A stretch of 64,000 nt of DNA, taken from NCBI RefSeq assembly GCF_023073415.1, contig NZ_JADPJL010000012.1, positions 322,501-386,500 on the forward strand. Reading direction: 5' to 3'. The DNA is from Bradyrhizobium sp. 190. Lineage in GTDB: Bacteria; Pseudomonadota; Alphaproteobacteria; Rhizobiales; Xanthobacteraceae. The translations under genes and the position numbers were made by a program. The notes beneath the pieces were generated by a model that ran no database searches, was not told the DNA's origin, and worked only from the letters and a program-made list of their open reading frames with translations. Positions 1 through 8,497 of this stretch are shown one piece after another; position 1 is the first letter of the stretch, and each line of letters opens with the position of its first letter.

Positions 1-329
1 AAAGGTCGGCATGCCCTCGTGCCACTCATTGCAGCATGTGCACTTGAAACGAAACATTGCTCCGGGCCGATTGATTCATGTTGGCGACGCGCAACCCTCA
101 CAGATTTCGCATTTTGGCGCCAGTCGGTGAACCGCGAGGCCCGCTAACTCCGACCTCAAGGTGTCCGAACGACTGACGCGACGAGCGATCACCAAACTCT
201 GAATGGGTTGTGATCATTCGGCCATGATTCGGCATCAGCTTTCGGCAAAAGTTCACGAGCCATTCAGTCGGGTTCCCATACCCCTTTTGCCCGAGAAACC
301 CGCCCTGCCTTACCTCCAAGGAGCCTTCT
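1..329. other. Left-edge intergenic region
   Basis: No gene is supported here. The only clear element is the Shine-Dalgarno AAGGAG at about 318-323, which serves the gene starting at 330. The rest is presumably promoter region and the end of a gene outside the window. Confidence 0.5.
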
Positions 330-938
330 ATGCGTGAGATCTTTCGCCCCGCCGCCTGCGCTTTGAGTGCTGCATGTCTCGCGTTCGCGTTGTCGGCCAT
401 TTCCAGCGACGAGGTGCTGGCGCAGGCCAAGCAGGCGCCGCCGAAGCAATCCGCGCCGGCTCAGGCCGCCCCGCCGCCGGCTGCCGAAGTCCCTGCCATC
501 AAGCAGATCGCGCTGACCGAGAAGCAGATCGAGGGTGTGCTTGCGGCGCAAAAGGATGTCGACGCGATCACCGACAAAATTCCGGACGACGCCAAGCCGG
601 ACCCGAAGATCGACGCCCAGCTCGACGCGGTCGCCAAGAAGAACGGTTTTGCCAGCTACGATGAATATAACACCGTGGTCGACAACATCAGCCTGGTGCT
701 AGGCGGCTTCGATCCCGCGACGAAGAAGTTTGTCGGCGCCGAGGCTGTCCTCAAGGCGCAGATCGCCTTGGTCCAGGCTGACAAGAAGATGCCGGCCAAG
801 GACAAGAAGGAAGCGCTCGCCGATCTCAACGAGGCGCTGAAGTCGCCGCCGCCGGCGATCGAGAACAAGGGCAACATCGATATCGTGGCGAAGTACTACG
901 ACAAGCTCGCCGAGGCGCTCGGCGAGGGCGAGGAATAG
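330..938 (+). CDS. Secreted Ala/Pro/Lys-rich hypothetical protein
   Basis: A 202-residue protein with a typical Sec signal peptide: Arg at position 6, a hydrophobic stretch at about 7-24, and a likely cut after the Ala of VLAQ near residue 32. A low-complexity Gln/Ala/Pro linker follows at about 33-55, then an alpha-helical, charged domain to the C terminus that is probably periplasmic. AAGGAG lies eight bases upstream of the ATG, which fixes the start. A strong hairpin terminator follows, so it is probably transcribed alone. I do not recognise the family with certainty; similar signal-peptide proteins of unknown role are common in Bradyrhizobium. Function unknown. Confidence 0.85.
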   Translation: MREIFRPAACALSAACLAFALSAISSDEVLAQAKQAPPKQSAPAQAAPPPAAEVPAIKQIALTEKQIEGVLAAQKDVDAITDKIPDDAKPDPKIDAQLDAVAKKNGFASYDEYNTVVDNISLVLGGFDPATKKFVGAEAVLKAQIALVQADKKMPAKDKKEALADLNEALKSPPPAIENKGNIDIVAKYYDKLAEALGEGEE

Positions 939-1044
939 CCCGAAGCGTTTTCAAGCGAAGCATGCCCTCGGACGTGATCCGAGGGTGGACACCGGTTCGC
1001 GTGAAGAAAATGCGTCAGAAATAGAGAGCCAGCCGTTCAACGAA

Positions 1045-1079
1045 GAAGCCCCGGAGAAATCTCCGGGGCTTCTTTTTTT
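1045..1079 (+). terminator. Rho-independent terminator
   Basis: A perfect 12-bp stem (GAAGCCCCGGAG with its complement), loop AAAT and seven T's on the plus strand. It ends the transcript of the secreted protein at 330-938. The minus strand lacks a T tract, so it is one-directional. Confidence 0.9.
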
Positions 1080-1112
1080 GTCAGCGATCGTGTTTGTCAG
1101 TGATCGTACGCC

Positions 1113-2201
1113 TCAGGTGCGGGTGCGCATCCGCATCATGAAGCTGTCGTAGCTCAATTCAGCCACCTGCATCCACGCCGTGGACTCGTTCCGGAACGCC
1201 GCCAGGCTGGTGTACATCTTGTTGAAGTGAGGATTGGTCTTGGACAGATCCGCATAGATTTCATTGGCGGCCTTGTAGCAGGCCTCGAGCACTTCCTGCG
1301 GGAACGGCCGCAGGATCGCGCCCCCCGCCAGCAGCCGCTTCAGCGCCGGCGGATTGACGTAGTCGTATTTGCCGGTGACCCAGGTGAACGTATCGTAGGA
1401 AGCGGTCTCGATCGCGGCCTGGTAATGCTTCGGCAGGGCGTTGAACTTCTCGAGGTTCACGATGTTGTGCCCCTGGCCGGTGCCTTCCCACCAACCCGGA
1501 TAGTAGTAGTACTTCGCGACCTTTACGAAGCCGAGCTTCTCGTCATCGTAGGGACCGACCCACTCGGCCGCGTCGATGGTGCCTTTTTCCAGCGCCGGAT
1601 AGATGTCGCCGCCCGCGATCTGCTGCGGCACGCCGCCGACCTTGGCGATGATGGTGCCCGCGAACCCGCCGACGCGGAATTTCAGGCCTCTGAAATCATC
1701 CATCGACTTGATCTCTTTCCGGAACCAGCCGCCCATCTGGGCGCCGGTAGAGCCGGTCGGCACGCCGACGCAGTTATATTCCTTCAGCAGGTCGTTGAGC
1801 ATGTCCATGCCGCCGCCGAAACGCAGCCAGGAAATATGCGCGCGTGTGTTGAGACCGAACGGCAGCGACGTGCCGAAGGTGAAGGCCGGGTTCTTGCCCC
1901 AGTAGTAATAGAGCGCGGTGTTGCCCATCTCGACGGTGCCGTTCGAAACGGCGTCGAGCACCTGCAGGCCGGGCACGATTTCACCGGCTGCGAATGGTTG
2001 AATCTGGAATTTGTTGTCAGTGATTTCGGCGACGCGCTTGGCGAAAAATTCGCAGCCGCCATACAGCGTATCGAGCGCCTTCGGCCAGCTCGCGGTGTAT
2101 CGCCACTTTATCTCCGGGTTCGATTGCGCAATCGCAGGTGCTGCAACCGCGCTCGCGGCGAGACCGACGCCGCCCACTTTCAAGAAATCACGACGTTTCA
2201 T
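1113..2201 (-). CDS. TRAP transporter solute-binding protein (DctP family)
   Basis: Periplasmic receptor of a TRAP transporter, which binds a carboxylate-type or related organic anion for Na+-driven uptake. The N terminus MKRRDFLKVGG is a twin-arginine (Tat) signal followed by a hydrophobic stretch ending in AIAQ, so about 337 residues are exported. The body has the DctP pattern (WPKALDTLYGG, binding-lobe segments, the Arg of LKFRVGG in the ligand site). I chose the ATG at 2201 because a purine-rich ribosome site (AGAGGGGAAG) lies just upstream; an in-frame ATG 54 bases earlier would put extra residues before the Tat motif. No dctQ/dctM membrane genes are adjacent, so the receptor is an orphan here and its substrate is unknown. 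Confidence 0.93.
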   Translation of the reverse strand: MKRRDFLKVGGVGLAASAVAAPAIAQSNPEIKWRYTASWPKALDTLYGGCEFFAKRVAEITDNKFQIQPFAAGEIVPGLQVLDAVSNGTVEMGNTALYYYWGKNPAFTFGTSLPFGLNTRAHISWLRFGGGMDMLNDLLKEYNCVGVPTGSTGAQMGGWFRKEIKSMDDFRGLKFRVGGFAGTIIAKVGGVPQQIAGGDIYPALEKGTIDAAEWVGPYDDEKLGFVKVAKYYYYPGWWEGTGQGHNIVNLEKFNALPKHYQAAIETASYDTFTWVTGKYDYVNPPALKRLLAGGAILRPFPQEVLEACYKAANEIYADLSKTNPHFNKMYTSLAAFRNESTAWMQVAELSYDSFMMRMRTRT

Positions 2202-2544
2202 TTTTGCTTCCCCTCTGCTTTTTGCCGATACCCGACCAAGGGACGACGGTCTCATGCCGTCTTCTCTGATTACCGATGGCCGGTGCTGGACTGTTGTTTA
2301 AGGATGTGGGCCCTGAAACCTAGGCTCTTGGTGATGCAATCAATTTTCCCGGCTTTATGGACCTGCGGGCAGGATGACGAATTGGTGATCGATAATCAAG
2401 GGTTCTGGCTCCGCCGCAGTTGCGAAGAGATGCCCGAATACTAAGCGTTGAGCAGCCTTGCACGACGAAAGGCTAAGATCGTCCCTGACGTGGCTTGCTG
2501 CCGTCTGCTAGTGAAAGCTGCAATGCCCTCGCTGGAGTTCGCCA
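2202..2544. other. Divergent intergenic region
   Basis: This gap separates the TRAP receptor (minus) from the oxidoreductase at 2545 (plus) and should hold both promoters. I see no coding signal, and no palindrome strong enough to call an operator. Confidence 0.4.
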
Positions 2545-3630
2545 ATGGCCGACAAGAAAGTGGTGGTGGCGGGTGCGACAGGGTTGGTGGGAAATGCCGC
2601 ATTGCGGCACTTCGGCCGATCCGGCGGCTGCGACGTTGTAGCACTATCGCGCCGCAAGCGGCGCGATCTCTACGGCGCCCGCCATGTTCAGGTCGACCTG
2701 ACCGATCCGGCGCAATGCACGCAGACGGCTATGGCGTTGCAGGGTGCAACCCATCTCGTCTACGCAGCGCTCTATGAAGCGCCGAATCTGATCGATGGCT
2801 GGCGCGATCCAAACCAGATCCGCACCAACGATCTGATGTTGCGTAATCTGATGGCGGCGCTTGAGCCGGTGGCGCAGCAGCTCCACCATGTGGCGCTGCT
2901 GCAGGGCACGAAAGCGTATGGCGTCCACGTCCGTCCGCTCACGGTGCCGGCCCGCGAAGGCCGCTCGGAAATGTACGAGCAGCCGAACTTCTACTGGGCG
3001 CAGGAGAATTTTCTGCGCGAACTGCAGGAAGGCAAGGCGTGGCACTGGAGCATCCTTCGCCCGGTCCTGATCGTCGGTGAAGCGATGGGCGGTGCCATGG
3101 ATCTGATACCTCCGCTTGGCGTGTACGCGGCGATGCTGCGCGAGCAGGGGCGCCCTCTCGACTATCCCGGTGGCGCAGCGCGGGTGTCACAGGCGGTCGA
3201 CGTCGATCTGCTGGCGCGTGCCATCGCGTGGTCCGGCGAGGCCGCGGCCGCGCGCAACGAAGCGTTCAACGTCACCAATGGCGACGTCTTTACCTGGGAG
3301 AACGTCTGGCCTTCGATTGCCGAAGCGCTTGGTATGGAGTGCGGCAAGCCGGAGCCGCTGTCGCTGGCGCAGGAATATCCGAAATGGATTGCCCCGTGGG
3401 ATGAGCTGCGCCGCAGGCACAATCTGGTTTCACCCGGGCTCGAAGAATTCGTCGGGCTCTCGTTCCAATATGCCGATTACAGCATGCGTCATGGCCAGAC
3501 GCAGGCAGGGCCGCCGTCGATCGTCTCGACCGTGAAGATCAACCAGGCCGGTTTCACCGAGATGATGGATACCGAGGCAATGTTCCGCAAATGGCTCACC
3601 CATGCGCGGGCGAGCCGCCTGCTGCCTTAG
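2545..3630 (+). CDS. SDR-family NAD(P)-dependent oxidoreductase (PRISE-like)
   Basis: An extended short-chain dehydrogenase of 361 residues. The Rossmann fingerprint GATGLVG is at about 10-16. The segment PNFYWAQENFL at about 148-158 resembles the active-site NFYY..ED motif of PRISE enzymes (progesterone 5-beta-reductase/iridoid synthase-like), which reduce activated enones. The late AFNVTNGD and FxWENVWP segments also fit that family. GGAG about eight bases upstream of the ATG supports the start. The gene is convergent with the dehydrogenase at 3639-4952. The class is well supported; the substrate is unknown. Confidence 0.88.
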   Translation: MADKKVVVAGATGLVGNAALRHFGRSGGCDVVALSRRKRRDLYGARHVQVDLTDPAQCTQTAMALQGATHLVYAALYEAPNLIDGWRDPNQIRTNDLMLRNLMAALEPVAQQLHHVALLQGTKAYGVHVRPLTVPAREGRSEMYEQPNFYWAQENFLRELQEGKAWHWSILRPVLIVGEAMGGAMDLIPPLGVYAAMLREQGRPLDYPGGAARVSQAVDVDLLARAIAWSGEAAAARNEAFNVTNGDVFTWENVWPSIAEALGMECGKPEPLSLAQEYPKWIAPWDELRRRHNLVSPGLEEFVGLSFQYADYSMRHGQTQAGPPSIVSTVKINQAGFTEMMDTEAMFRKWLTHARASRLLP

Positions 3631-3638
3631 CCTTCCTG

Positions 3639-4952
3639 CTACCGGGGCGACGAGAATGCCGCTTCCATCGCCCGGCGCGTCTTGATGGTGTCGTTGTTTT
3701 CGTCGACCTCGACATCGCTCCAGCGCACAACAGCGCCATGGGCGACGTCGCTCTTCAGCTTGACGCGATGGGCAAGTCCGATCGGGAGCGCGCCGGCTGA
3801 GAGGCTCTTCGCTGCCGGCATCAGTTTGCCCCACACCGTGTAGCCGCCTTCGCCATCGAGCATTTCGCCGGCGCGCAGATCGCGCTTGGCCACCGCGGCA
3901 ACGTCGCCACGAAAATCATGCGGCTGCCCGGTCGGCTCGTTGCGCAGCGCAGCCGACAGGATGGAAATGTTCAGCTCGAGCCCGATCAGATGATACGGCT
4001 TGTACATCGCCGCATATCGGCCTGAGGCGTCGGTCTTCAGCCCATATTGCTTGAAGCAGTCGGCGGCGTAGTCGTTCGGCGCTTCCAGCACGACATAGAC
4101 GCCCCAGCGCAGGTCGCGGAAAACAGGACGGCCATCGCGTTCGAGCGACGACACGACCTCTGCGAGGCCGGCCTTCTCCAGCACACCGCCCGCCTCACGG
4201 GGCCGCATCACATGCGGCAGATCGTCGACGCCGCAGGGCGGAAACAGCAACCCGTCCGACGGCACGTCGAGCCCGCAAGCGTTCGCGATCGCCGCCATCT
4301 CGATCGCGGACTTGGTGCCGTCCAGAAACGAGTTGAACATCTGCGGGTTCATGCCGGCCGATTGCGCTTCGCCGGCCGTAAGTCCGTAATGGCCCCAGAC
4401 GCCATCCGGCGTCACGTCGTGATAGGCGGGCAGATATTTGGTGCCCTTGCCGGCGGCCACGACGCGAAAACCTGTCGCGCGCGCCCAGTCCACCATCTCG
4501 GCGGTCAGCGCCGGCTGGTCGCCATAGGCCAGCGAATAGACCACGCCGGCCTTGCGTGCTTCCTCGGCCAATAGCGGGCCGGCCAGCACATCGGCCTCGA
4601 CATTGACCATGACGACATGCTTGCCCGCCGCAATCGCCGCGCGGGCGTGCCTGATGCCGACGGCGGGATTGCCGGTGGCTTCGACAACGACATCCATCGC
4701 GCCGCCGGCAATCGCGCGCGCGCCATCATCAGTGAAGGCGGTTCGCGCGATCCGCTCTGCATCCCAGCCGACGGTGCGGCACGCTTCGCGGGCGCGATCG
4801 CGATCGAGGTCGACAATGACGGACACTTCGAGTCCCGGCGTGTGCGGCACTTGCGACAGGAACATCGAGCCGAATTTTCCGGCGCCGATCAGCGCGACGC
4901 GAACCGGCTTGCCGGCCGCAAGGCGGGCGTTGAGGAGGCGATGAAGGTTCAT
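3639..4952 (-). CDS. Homoserine dehydrogenase-like NAD(P)-binding/SAF-domain oxidoreductase
   Basis: A 437-residue protein with a Rossmann nucleotide site near the N terminus (ALIGAGKFGSM at about 20-30), a central oxidoreductase domain (VEATGNPAVG, NVEADVLAG), and a C-terminal SAF-type region (RAGEMLDGEGGYTVWGKL). This layout is widespread in soil proteobacteria, where such proteins are annotated as homoserine dehydrogenase-like, but the reaction is not established and it is unlikely to be the threonine-pathway enzyme, which lacks the SAF part. It is followed on the same strand by the EctD-like dioxygenase and a GntR regulator, which suggests a small regulated catabolic set. No strong ribosome site is visible before the ATG. 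Confidence 0.8.
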   Translation of the reverse strand: MNLHRLLNARLAAGKPVRVALIGAGKFGSMFLSQVPHTPGLEVSVIVDLDRDRAREACRTVGWDAERIARTAFTDDGARAIAGGAMDVVVEATGNPAVGIRHARAAIAAGKHVVMVNVEADVLAGPLLAEEARKAGVVYSLAYGDQPALTAEMVDWARATGFRVVAAGKGTKYLPAYHDVTPDGVWGHYGLTAGEAQSAGMNPQMFNSFLDGTKSAIEMAAIANACGLDVPSDGLLFPPCGVDDLPHVMRPREAGGVLEKAGLAEVVSSLERDGRPVFRDLRWGVYVVLEAPNDYAADCFKQYGLKTDASGRYAAMYKPYHLIGLELNISILSAALRNEPTGQPHDFRGDVAAVAKRDLRAGEMLDGEGGYTVWGKLMPAAKSLSAGALPIGLAHRVKLKSDVAHGAVVRWSDVEVDENNDTIKTRRAMEAAFSSPR

Positions 4953-5059
4953 GAGGAATATCCGATCGGAGTAAGGCGTGTCCCGGACGCGGTGCAGCCT
5001 AAGCGATGCGTAGCGTCGTCCGGCAACGCTGCTCCGCAGAGCCGGGGCACGAGAGTATG

Positions 5060-5860
5060 TTACTCCGCCGCCTGGCGATGGGCACGCGCCAAACGCAGCA
5101 GCGCGTCATCCTCCACCGGCTGGATCGGCGTGAAATCGCGGTGCGCGATATATTCCGGCCGCGTCGGCGTGCGGATGTAGTTCGAAACCGCGTTCAGCGT
5201 CAAATAGACGATCTTGCGCGGGTAGGGCGTGATGTTGCCGCTTGATCCGTGCACCAGGTTGCCGTGGAACATCAGCATGCCGCCGGCCTTGCCGGTGGGT
5301 GCGACGATGCCGCCTTCCTTCACCAGCCGCGTGACCGTCTCCTCATCCAGCGTCCACAGCGGATAGGACGTCGTTTCCAGGTCGTGCGAGGCCTTGAGGT
5401 CGCCGGCGTGCTGGCTCTTCGGCACCAGCATCAGGGGTCCGTTGATCGGCATCACCTCGTCGAGGAAGATCGCGATGTTCATCGCGCGGGGTTCGGGCAT
5501 GCCGTCATCGCGTTTCCAGGTGCCGTAATCCTGGTGCCATTGCCAGACGTCGCCCGTGAAGGCGGCTTTGGCGTTGATCTTGAACTGGTGCATGTAGAGC
5601 TTTTCGCCGAAGAGCTGCTCGATCGGCTCGATCATGCGCGGATGCGCGCCGAGCGCGCCGAACGCTTCGTTATAGAGATGCGCGGCAAAGGCGGTGCGCG
5701 GCGCGCCGCTCTTCTCGCGCCACACCTCGGGGCGGTTGGCGTCGTAGATGCTGACGGCCTCACGGGCGAGATAGTCCACTTCTTCCTGGCTGAACAGTTC
5801 GGGCAGGAACAGCCAGCCTTCGCGGTTGAAGAATTCGATCTGCTGCTGAGTCAGTTTCAT
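5060..5860 (-). CDS. Phytanoyl-CoA dioxygenase (PhyH)/EctD-like Fe(II)/2-oxoglutarate oxygenase
   Basis: A 266-residue non-haem iron oxygenase that should hydroxylate a small substrate using 2-oxoglutarate and O2. The iron site is the HxD of WQWHQDYGTW (about 123-132) with the distal His of FHGNLVHGSSGN; the Arg in PYPRKIVY should bind 2-oxoglutarate. The stretch around WHQDYGTWKRDDGMP closely resembles the signature of ectoine hydroxylase EctD, yet no ectABC genes are nearby, so another substrate is likely. AGGAGAG precedes the ATG. It sits between the SAF-domain oxidoreductase and the GntR regulator and is probably controlled by the latter. Confidence 0.88.
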   Translation of the reverse strand: MKLTQQQIEFFNREGWLFLPELFSQEEVDYLAREAVSIYDANRPEVWREKSGAPRTAFAAHLYNEAFGALGAHPRMIEPIEQLFGEKLYMHQFKINAKAAFTGDVWQWHQDYGTWKRDDGMPEPRAMNIAIFLDEVMPINGPLMLVPKSQHAGDLKASHDLETTSYPLWTLDEETVTRLVKEGGIVAPTGKAGGMLMFHGNLVHGSSGNITPYPRKIVYLTLNAVSNYIRTPTRPEYIAHRDFTPIQPVEDDALLRLARAHRQAAE

Positions 5861-5893
5861 GGCGTTCTCTCCTGTGGTTTTAATTGTCGGCGG

Positions 5894-6571
5894 TTATGCC
5901 GCCTTGTCGTCCGTCGCTCTCAGTCTCTCCTCGGTCATTCGTCCGGCCGTCTGCGCATGCGCCAGCGCCGCGGCTTCCGCGGCCTTTGCATTGCCAGCGA
6001 AAATCTGCGCTGCAATCGCCTCGTGCTCCGTCCAGGCGCTTTCGCGGTAATCGAGCTCGGCCAGCACGGTCGCCATCGAGCGGCGCATATGCGGCCATTG
6101 CGGCGCGATCATTTCCTCGATCGCGGGATTGCCCGCGAGGCGATAGATCGCGCCGTGAAAATCGACGTCGAGTGCGATCAGCCGCGCCAGCGGCGTGTTT
6201 TTATCGATGGTCCGCCCTGCCTGCAGCGCGGCTTCAAGCTGCGCGCGACCCGTAGCGTCGATCTTGGTTTGCGCGGCGGCCAGCCGTGCTGCCAGCGCGT
6301 CGATGGCGCCGCGCACTTCGTAGAGCTGGCGGATGCGCTCCGGGTCGAGCCGGGTGACTTCAAAGCCGCGGCGGCCGCTTTCGGCGACGAGCCCCTGCCG
6401 GTGCAGCAAATGCAACGCGTGGGACACCGGCTGGCGCGATACGCCGAGCTTTTCCGCAAGCTCGTTCTGCCGGATGCGATGCCCCGGCGGCAGCGAACGG
6501 TCGGTGATTGCCTCGAGGATCCGGGCATAGACCTGGTCGATCAGGTTGGGGAGCGGATCCAGGGGGATCAT
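5894..6571 (-). CDS. GntR-family transcriptional regulator (FCD subfamily)
   Basis: A 225-residue repressor-type regulator. It has an N-terminal winged helix (QVYARILEAI, LGVSRQPVSHALHLL, GRRGFEVTRL at about 15-75) and a C-terminal FCD effector domain with the helix-borne metal/ligand residues of the family (DVDFHGAIYRLAGN, the His of WTEHEAI). I start it at the ATG at 6571; a longer reading to 6637 would place the candidate operator palindrome inside the gene. Directly downstream lies the PhyH dioxygenase, so it likely responds to that pathway's substrate and represses its own operon. Confidence 0.88.
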   Translation of the reverse strand: MIPLDPLPNLIDQVYARILEAITDRSLPPGHRIRQNELAEKLGVSRQPVSHALHLLHRQGLVAESGRRGFEVTRLDPERIRQLYEVRGAIDALAARLAAAQTKIDATGRAQLEAALQAGRTIDKNTPLARLIALDVDFHGAIYRLAGNPAIEEMIAPQWPHMRRSMATVLAELDYRESAWTEHEAIAAQIFAGNAKAAEAAALAHAQTAGRMTEERLRATDDKAA

Positions 6572-6587
6572 GCCGGCCGTCCTTTTG

Positions 6588-6607
6588 GAATACGGAATTC
6601 CGAATTC
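6588..6607. promoter_or_regulatory. Candidate GntR operator (20-bp palindrome)
   Basis: An imperfect inverted repeat with the perfect core CGGAATTCCG (6593-6602) and matching flanks GAAT/ATTC. It lies 17 bases upstream of the GntR start codon and about 100 bases before the divergent methyltransferase gene, a normal place for autoregulation. Confidence 0.5.
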
Positions 6608-6708
6608 AAGGCTAACGGCAAAGGGTGGCCCCGTCAAGGTGGCGAGTCGGGCTGTCGGGGCGGCTGTCTGGGGTTATGCTTCCCGCCGGGGGCGATCGGA
6701 GGTTTGCA

Positions 6709-7521
6709 ATGGGCAACGACTCGGCCGGCTTCATTGGCAATATCCCGCAATATTACGATCAAGGCCTCGGCCCGATCATCTTCACCGAGTATGCCGCTGA
6801 TATCGCGAAACGCGCCGCCGCCAGCGGTCCGGCGCGAGTGCTCGAAACCGCCGCCGGCACGGGCATCGTGACCCGGAATCTGCGTGACGCATTGCCTGAC
6901 GGCGCGCAGTTGACGGCGACCGATCTCAATCCGCCGATGCTCGATATTGCACAGGCAAAGTTTGGGCCGGGCGAGCAGGTCGGCTTCCAGCCTGCCGATG
7001 CAACCGCGCTTCCCTTTGCCGATCAGAGCTTCGACGCTATCGTCTGTCAGTTCGGCCTGATGTTCTTTCCGGACAAAGCCAAATCCTTTGCCGAGGCCTA
7101 TCGTGTTCTCGCTCGGGGTGGCCGCTATCTGTTCAGCGTCTGGGATTCCCATCGCTACAATTCGTTTGGCCGCATCGCGCACGAGGTGGCAGCGCGTTTC
7201 TTCCCGACCGATCCGCCGCAGTTTTACAATGTGCCGTTCTCCTGCCACCAGATCGATCCCATCAAGGAGTTGCTGATAACAGCAGGCTTCGGTGACATCG
7301 GCATTGCTGTGATCAGGCAGGAAAGAGAGCTGCCTGACGTCGCGAATTTCGCGCGCGCGGCGATCCATGGTAACCCGCTGATCGATCAGATCCAGGCGCG
7401 TGGCGGCGTCGATCCGGCACGCATCGTCGACGCGCTGACGCGGGAATTTCGCCGCGAATTCGGCGATAATCCCGGCCGGATGTCCATCCAGGCCATCGTG
7501 TTCTCGGCGGTGAGGAGATGA
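6709..7521 (+). CDS. Class I SAM-dependent methyltransferase
   Basis: A 270-residue methyltransferase of the UbiE/Methyltransf_11 type. The SAM-binding motif I is VLETAAGTGIVT (about 44-55), motif II carries the acidic residue of TATDLNPPML, and FDAIVCQFGLMFF is the post-motif strand. GGAGG lies six bases before the ATG at 6709, which makes this start much better than earlier in-frame ATGs. It is transcribed away from the GntR gene. The acceptor substrate cannot be deduced. Confidence 0.9.
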   Translation: MGNDSAGFIGNIPQYYDQGLGPIIFTEYAADIAKRAAASGPARVLETAAGTGIVTRNLRDALPDGAQLTATDLNPPMLDIAQAKFGPGEQVGFQPADATALPFADQSFDAIVCQFGLMFFPDKAKSFAEAYRVLARGGRYLFSVWDSHRYNSFGRIAHEVAARFFPTDPPQFYNVPFSCHQIDPIKELLITAGFGDIGIAVIRQERELPDVANFARAAIHGNPLIDQIQARGGVDPARIVDALTREFRREFGDNPGRMSIQAIVFSAVRR

Positions 7522-7527
7522 TCCCGC

Positions 7528-8385
7528 TTACGGCAGCATGGTCACGTCGAACGAACTGAGCCGTTCGGCGTCCGCCACCGCTTCCAACGCAGATATCCGC
7601 TCCCCGCTCAGGGTAAGGTGCAGCACGATACGCAGCTGCCCGCCGATGTTGACGGCGACCGCCAGCGTACCGTCGACCAGCGCCGGTTTGGCTGCCTGCG
7701 CGCGTCCCTTGAAGGTTTCGGCCACGGCCGTGGCGCCGCGGATTTCGCCGAGCGAGCCGAGCCGTTGGGCGGCAGCATCGGCGCGAAACACCACGTCAGG
7801 ATCCAGCACCGCGAGCAGCCCTTCGAAGTCGCCCTCGCGGGAGGCCTTGAGGAAGGCGTCGACGATGCTTTTCTGCCGGTCGAAATCGGTGTCCGGCGGC
7901 GGCGAGCCCTGCACCCGCCGGCGGGCGCGGCTGGCCAGTTGCCTTGCCGCAGTGGGCGTGCGGCCGACGATCGGGGCGATCTCCTCGAACGGCACGGCAA
8001 ACATGTCGTGCAGCACGAAGGCCAGCCGCTCGGCCGGCGCGAGGGTTTCCAGCACCACCAGAAGCGCTGCGCCGACGGAATCGGCCATTTCCGCATCGCG
8101 CCCATGCGCATCGTCCACGGCAGGTTCCGGCACATGCGGTCCCATCGGCTCCTCGCGCCGCGATTTGCGTGTCCGCAGCATGTCGAGGCAGATGCGGGCG
8201 ACGACGGTGGTCAGCCAGCCACCAAGGTTTTCGACCGCATGTGCATCGGAACGGCTGAGCCGCAGCCAGGTCTCCTGCACGGCGTCGTCGACCTCGCTGG
8301 TCGAGCCCAGCATGCGGTAGGCCACCGCCCGCAGGCGGGCGCGATTGGCCTCGAATTGCTCAGCCAGAAACTTTTTCTCGTCCAT
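7528..8385 (-). CDS. ECF41-type RNA polymerase sigma factor with SnoaL-like C-terminal domain
   Basis: An extracytoplasmic-function sigma factor of 285 residues. Sigma region 2 is at about 12-80 (YRMLGSTSEVDDAVQETWLRL) and region 4 at about 110-165 (LAPAERLAFVLHDMF, IAPIVGRTPTAARQLASRAR). A fused NTF2/SnoaL-like domain follows from about 175 to the end. This architecture defines ECF41 (SigJ-like) factors, whose C-terminal domain tunes their activity in place of an anti-sigma factor. ECF41 genes are typically next to a carboxymuconolactone decarboxylase, oxidoreductase or epimerase target gene. Here the divergent CMD-family gene at 8498 fits that rule. Confidence 0.92.
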   Translation of the reverse strand: MDEKKFLAEQFEANRARLRAVAYRMLGSTSEVDDAVQETWLRLSRSDAHAVENLGGWLTTVVARICLDMLRTRKSRREEPMGPHVPEPAVDDAHGRDAEMADSVGAALLVVLETLAPAERLAFVLHDMFAVPFEEIAPIVGRTPTAARQLASRARRRVQGSPPPDTDFDRQKSIVDAFLKASREGDFEGLLAVLDPDVVFRADAAAQRLGSLGEIRGATAVAETFKGRAQAAKPALVDGTLAVAVNIGGQLRIVLHLTLSGERISALEAVADAERLSSFDVTMLP

Positions 8386-8441
8386 CGGTCACATTCCCAT
8401 ATCGCGTTCCGTCTTGGCTATGACGAACGAAACCCCGCCGA

Positions 8442-8469
8442 TGTGACAGCAAATCGGCGCGGCGGCGTC
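8442..8469 (+). promoter_or_regulatory. Candidate ECF41-dependent promoter
   Basis: TGTGACA at 8442-8448 and CGTC at 8466-8469, 17 bases apart, lie just upstream of the CMD-family gene. ECF41 promoters have a TGTCACA-like -35 and a CGTC -10 with a similar spacer, so this is a good match with one base change. Confidence 0.6.
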
Positions 8470-8497
8470 AGAACAGAACAACTCGTGGAGAGTAGAA

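Noticed and set aside
1227-2444. A 405-codon plus-strand open frame
   Set aside because: It is the antisense of the TRAP receptor gene, whose Tat signal and family motifs are unmistakable.
5249-6871. A 540-codon plus-strand open frame
   Set aside because: It runs antisense to the PhyH and GntR genes, which have clear motifs and ribosome sites; long open antisense frames are normal at this G+C content.
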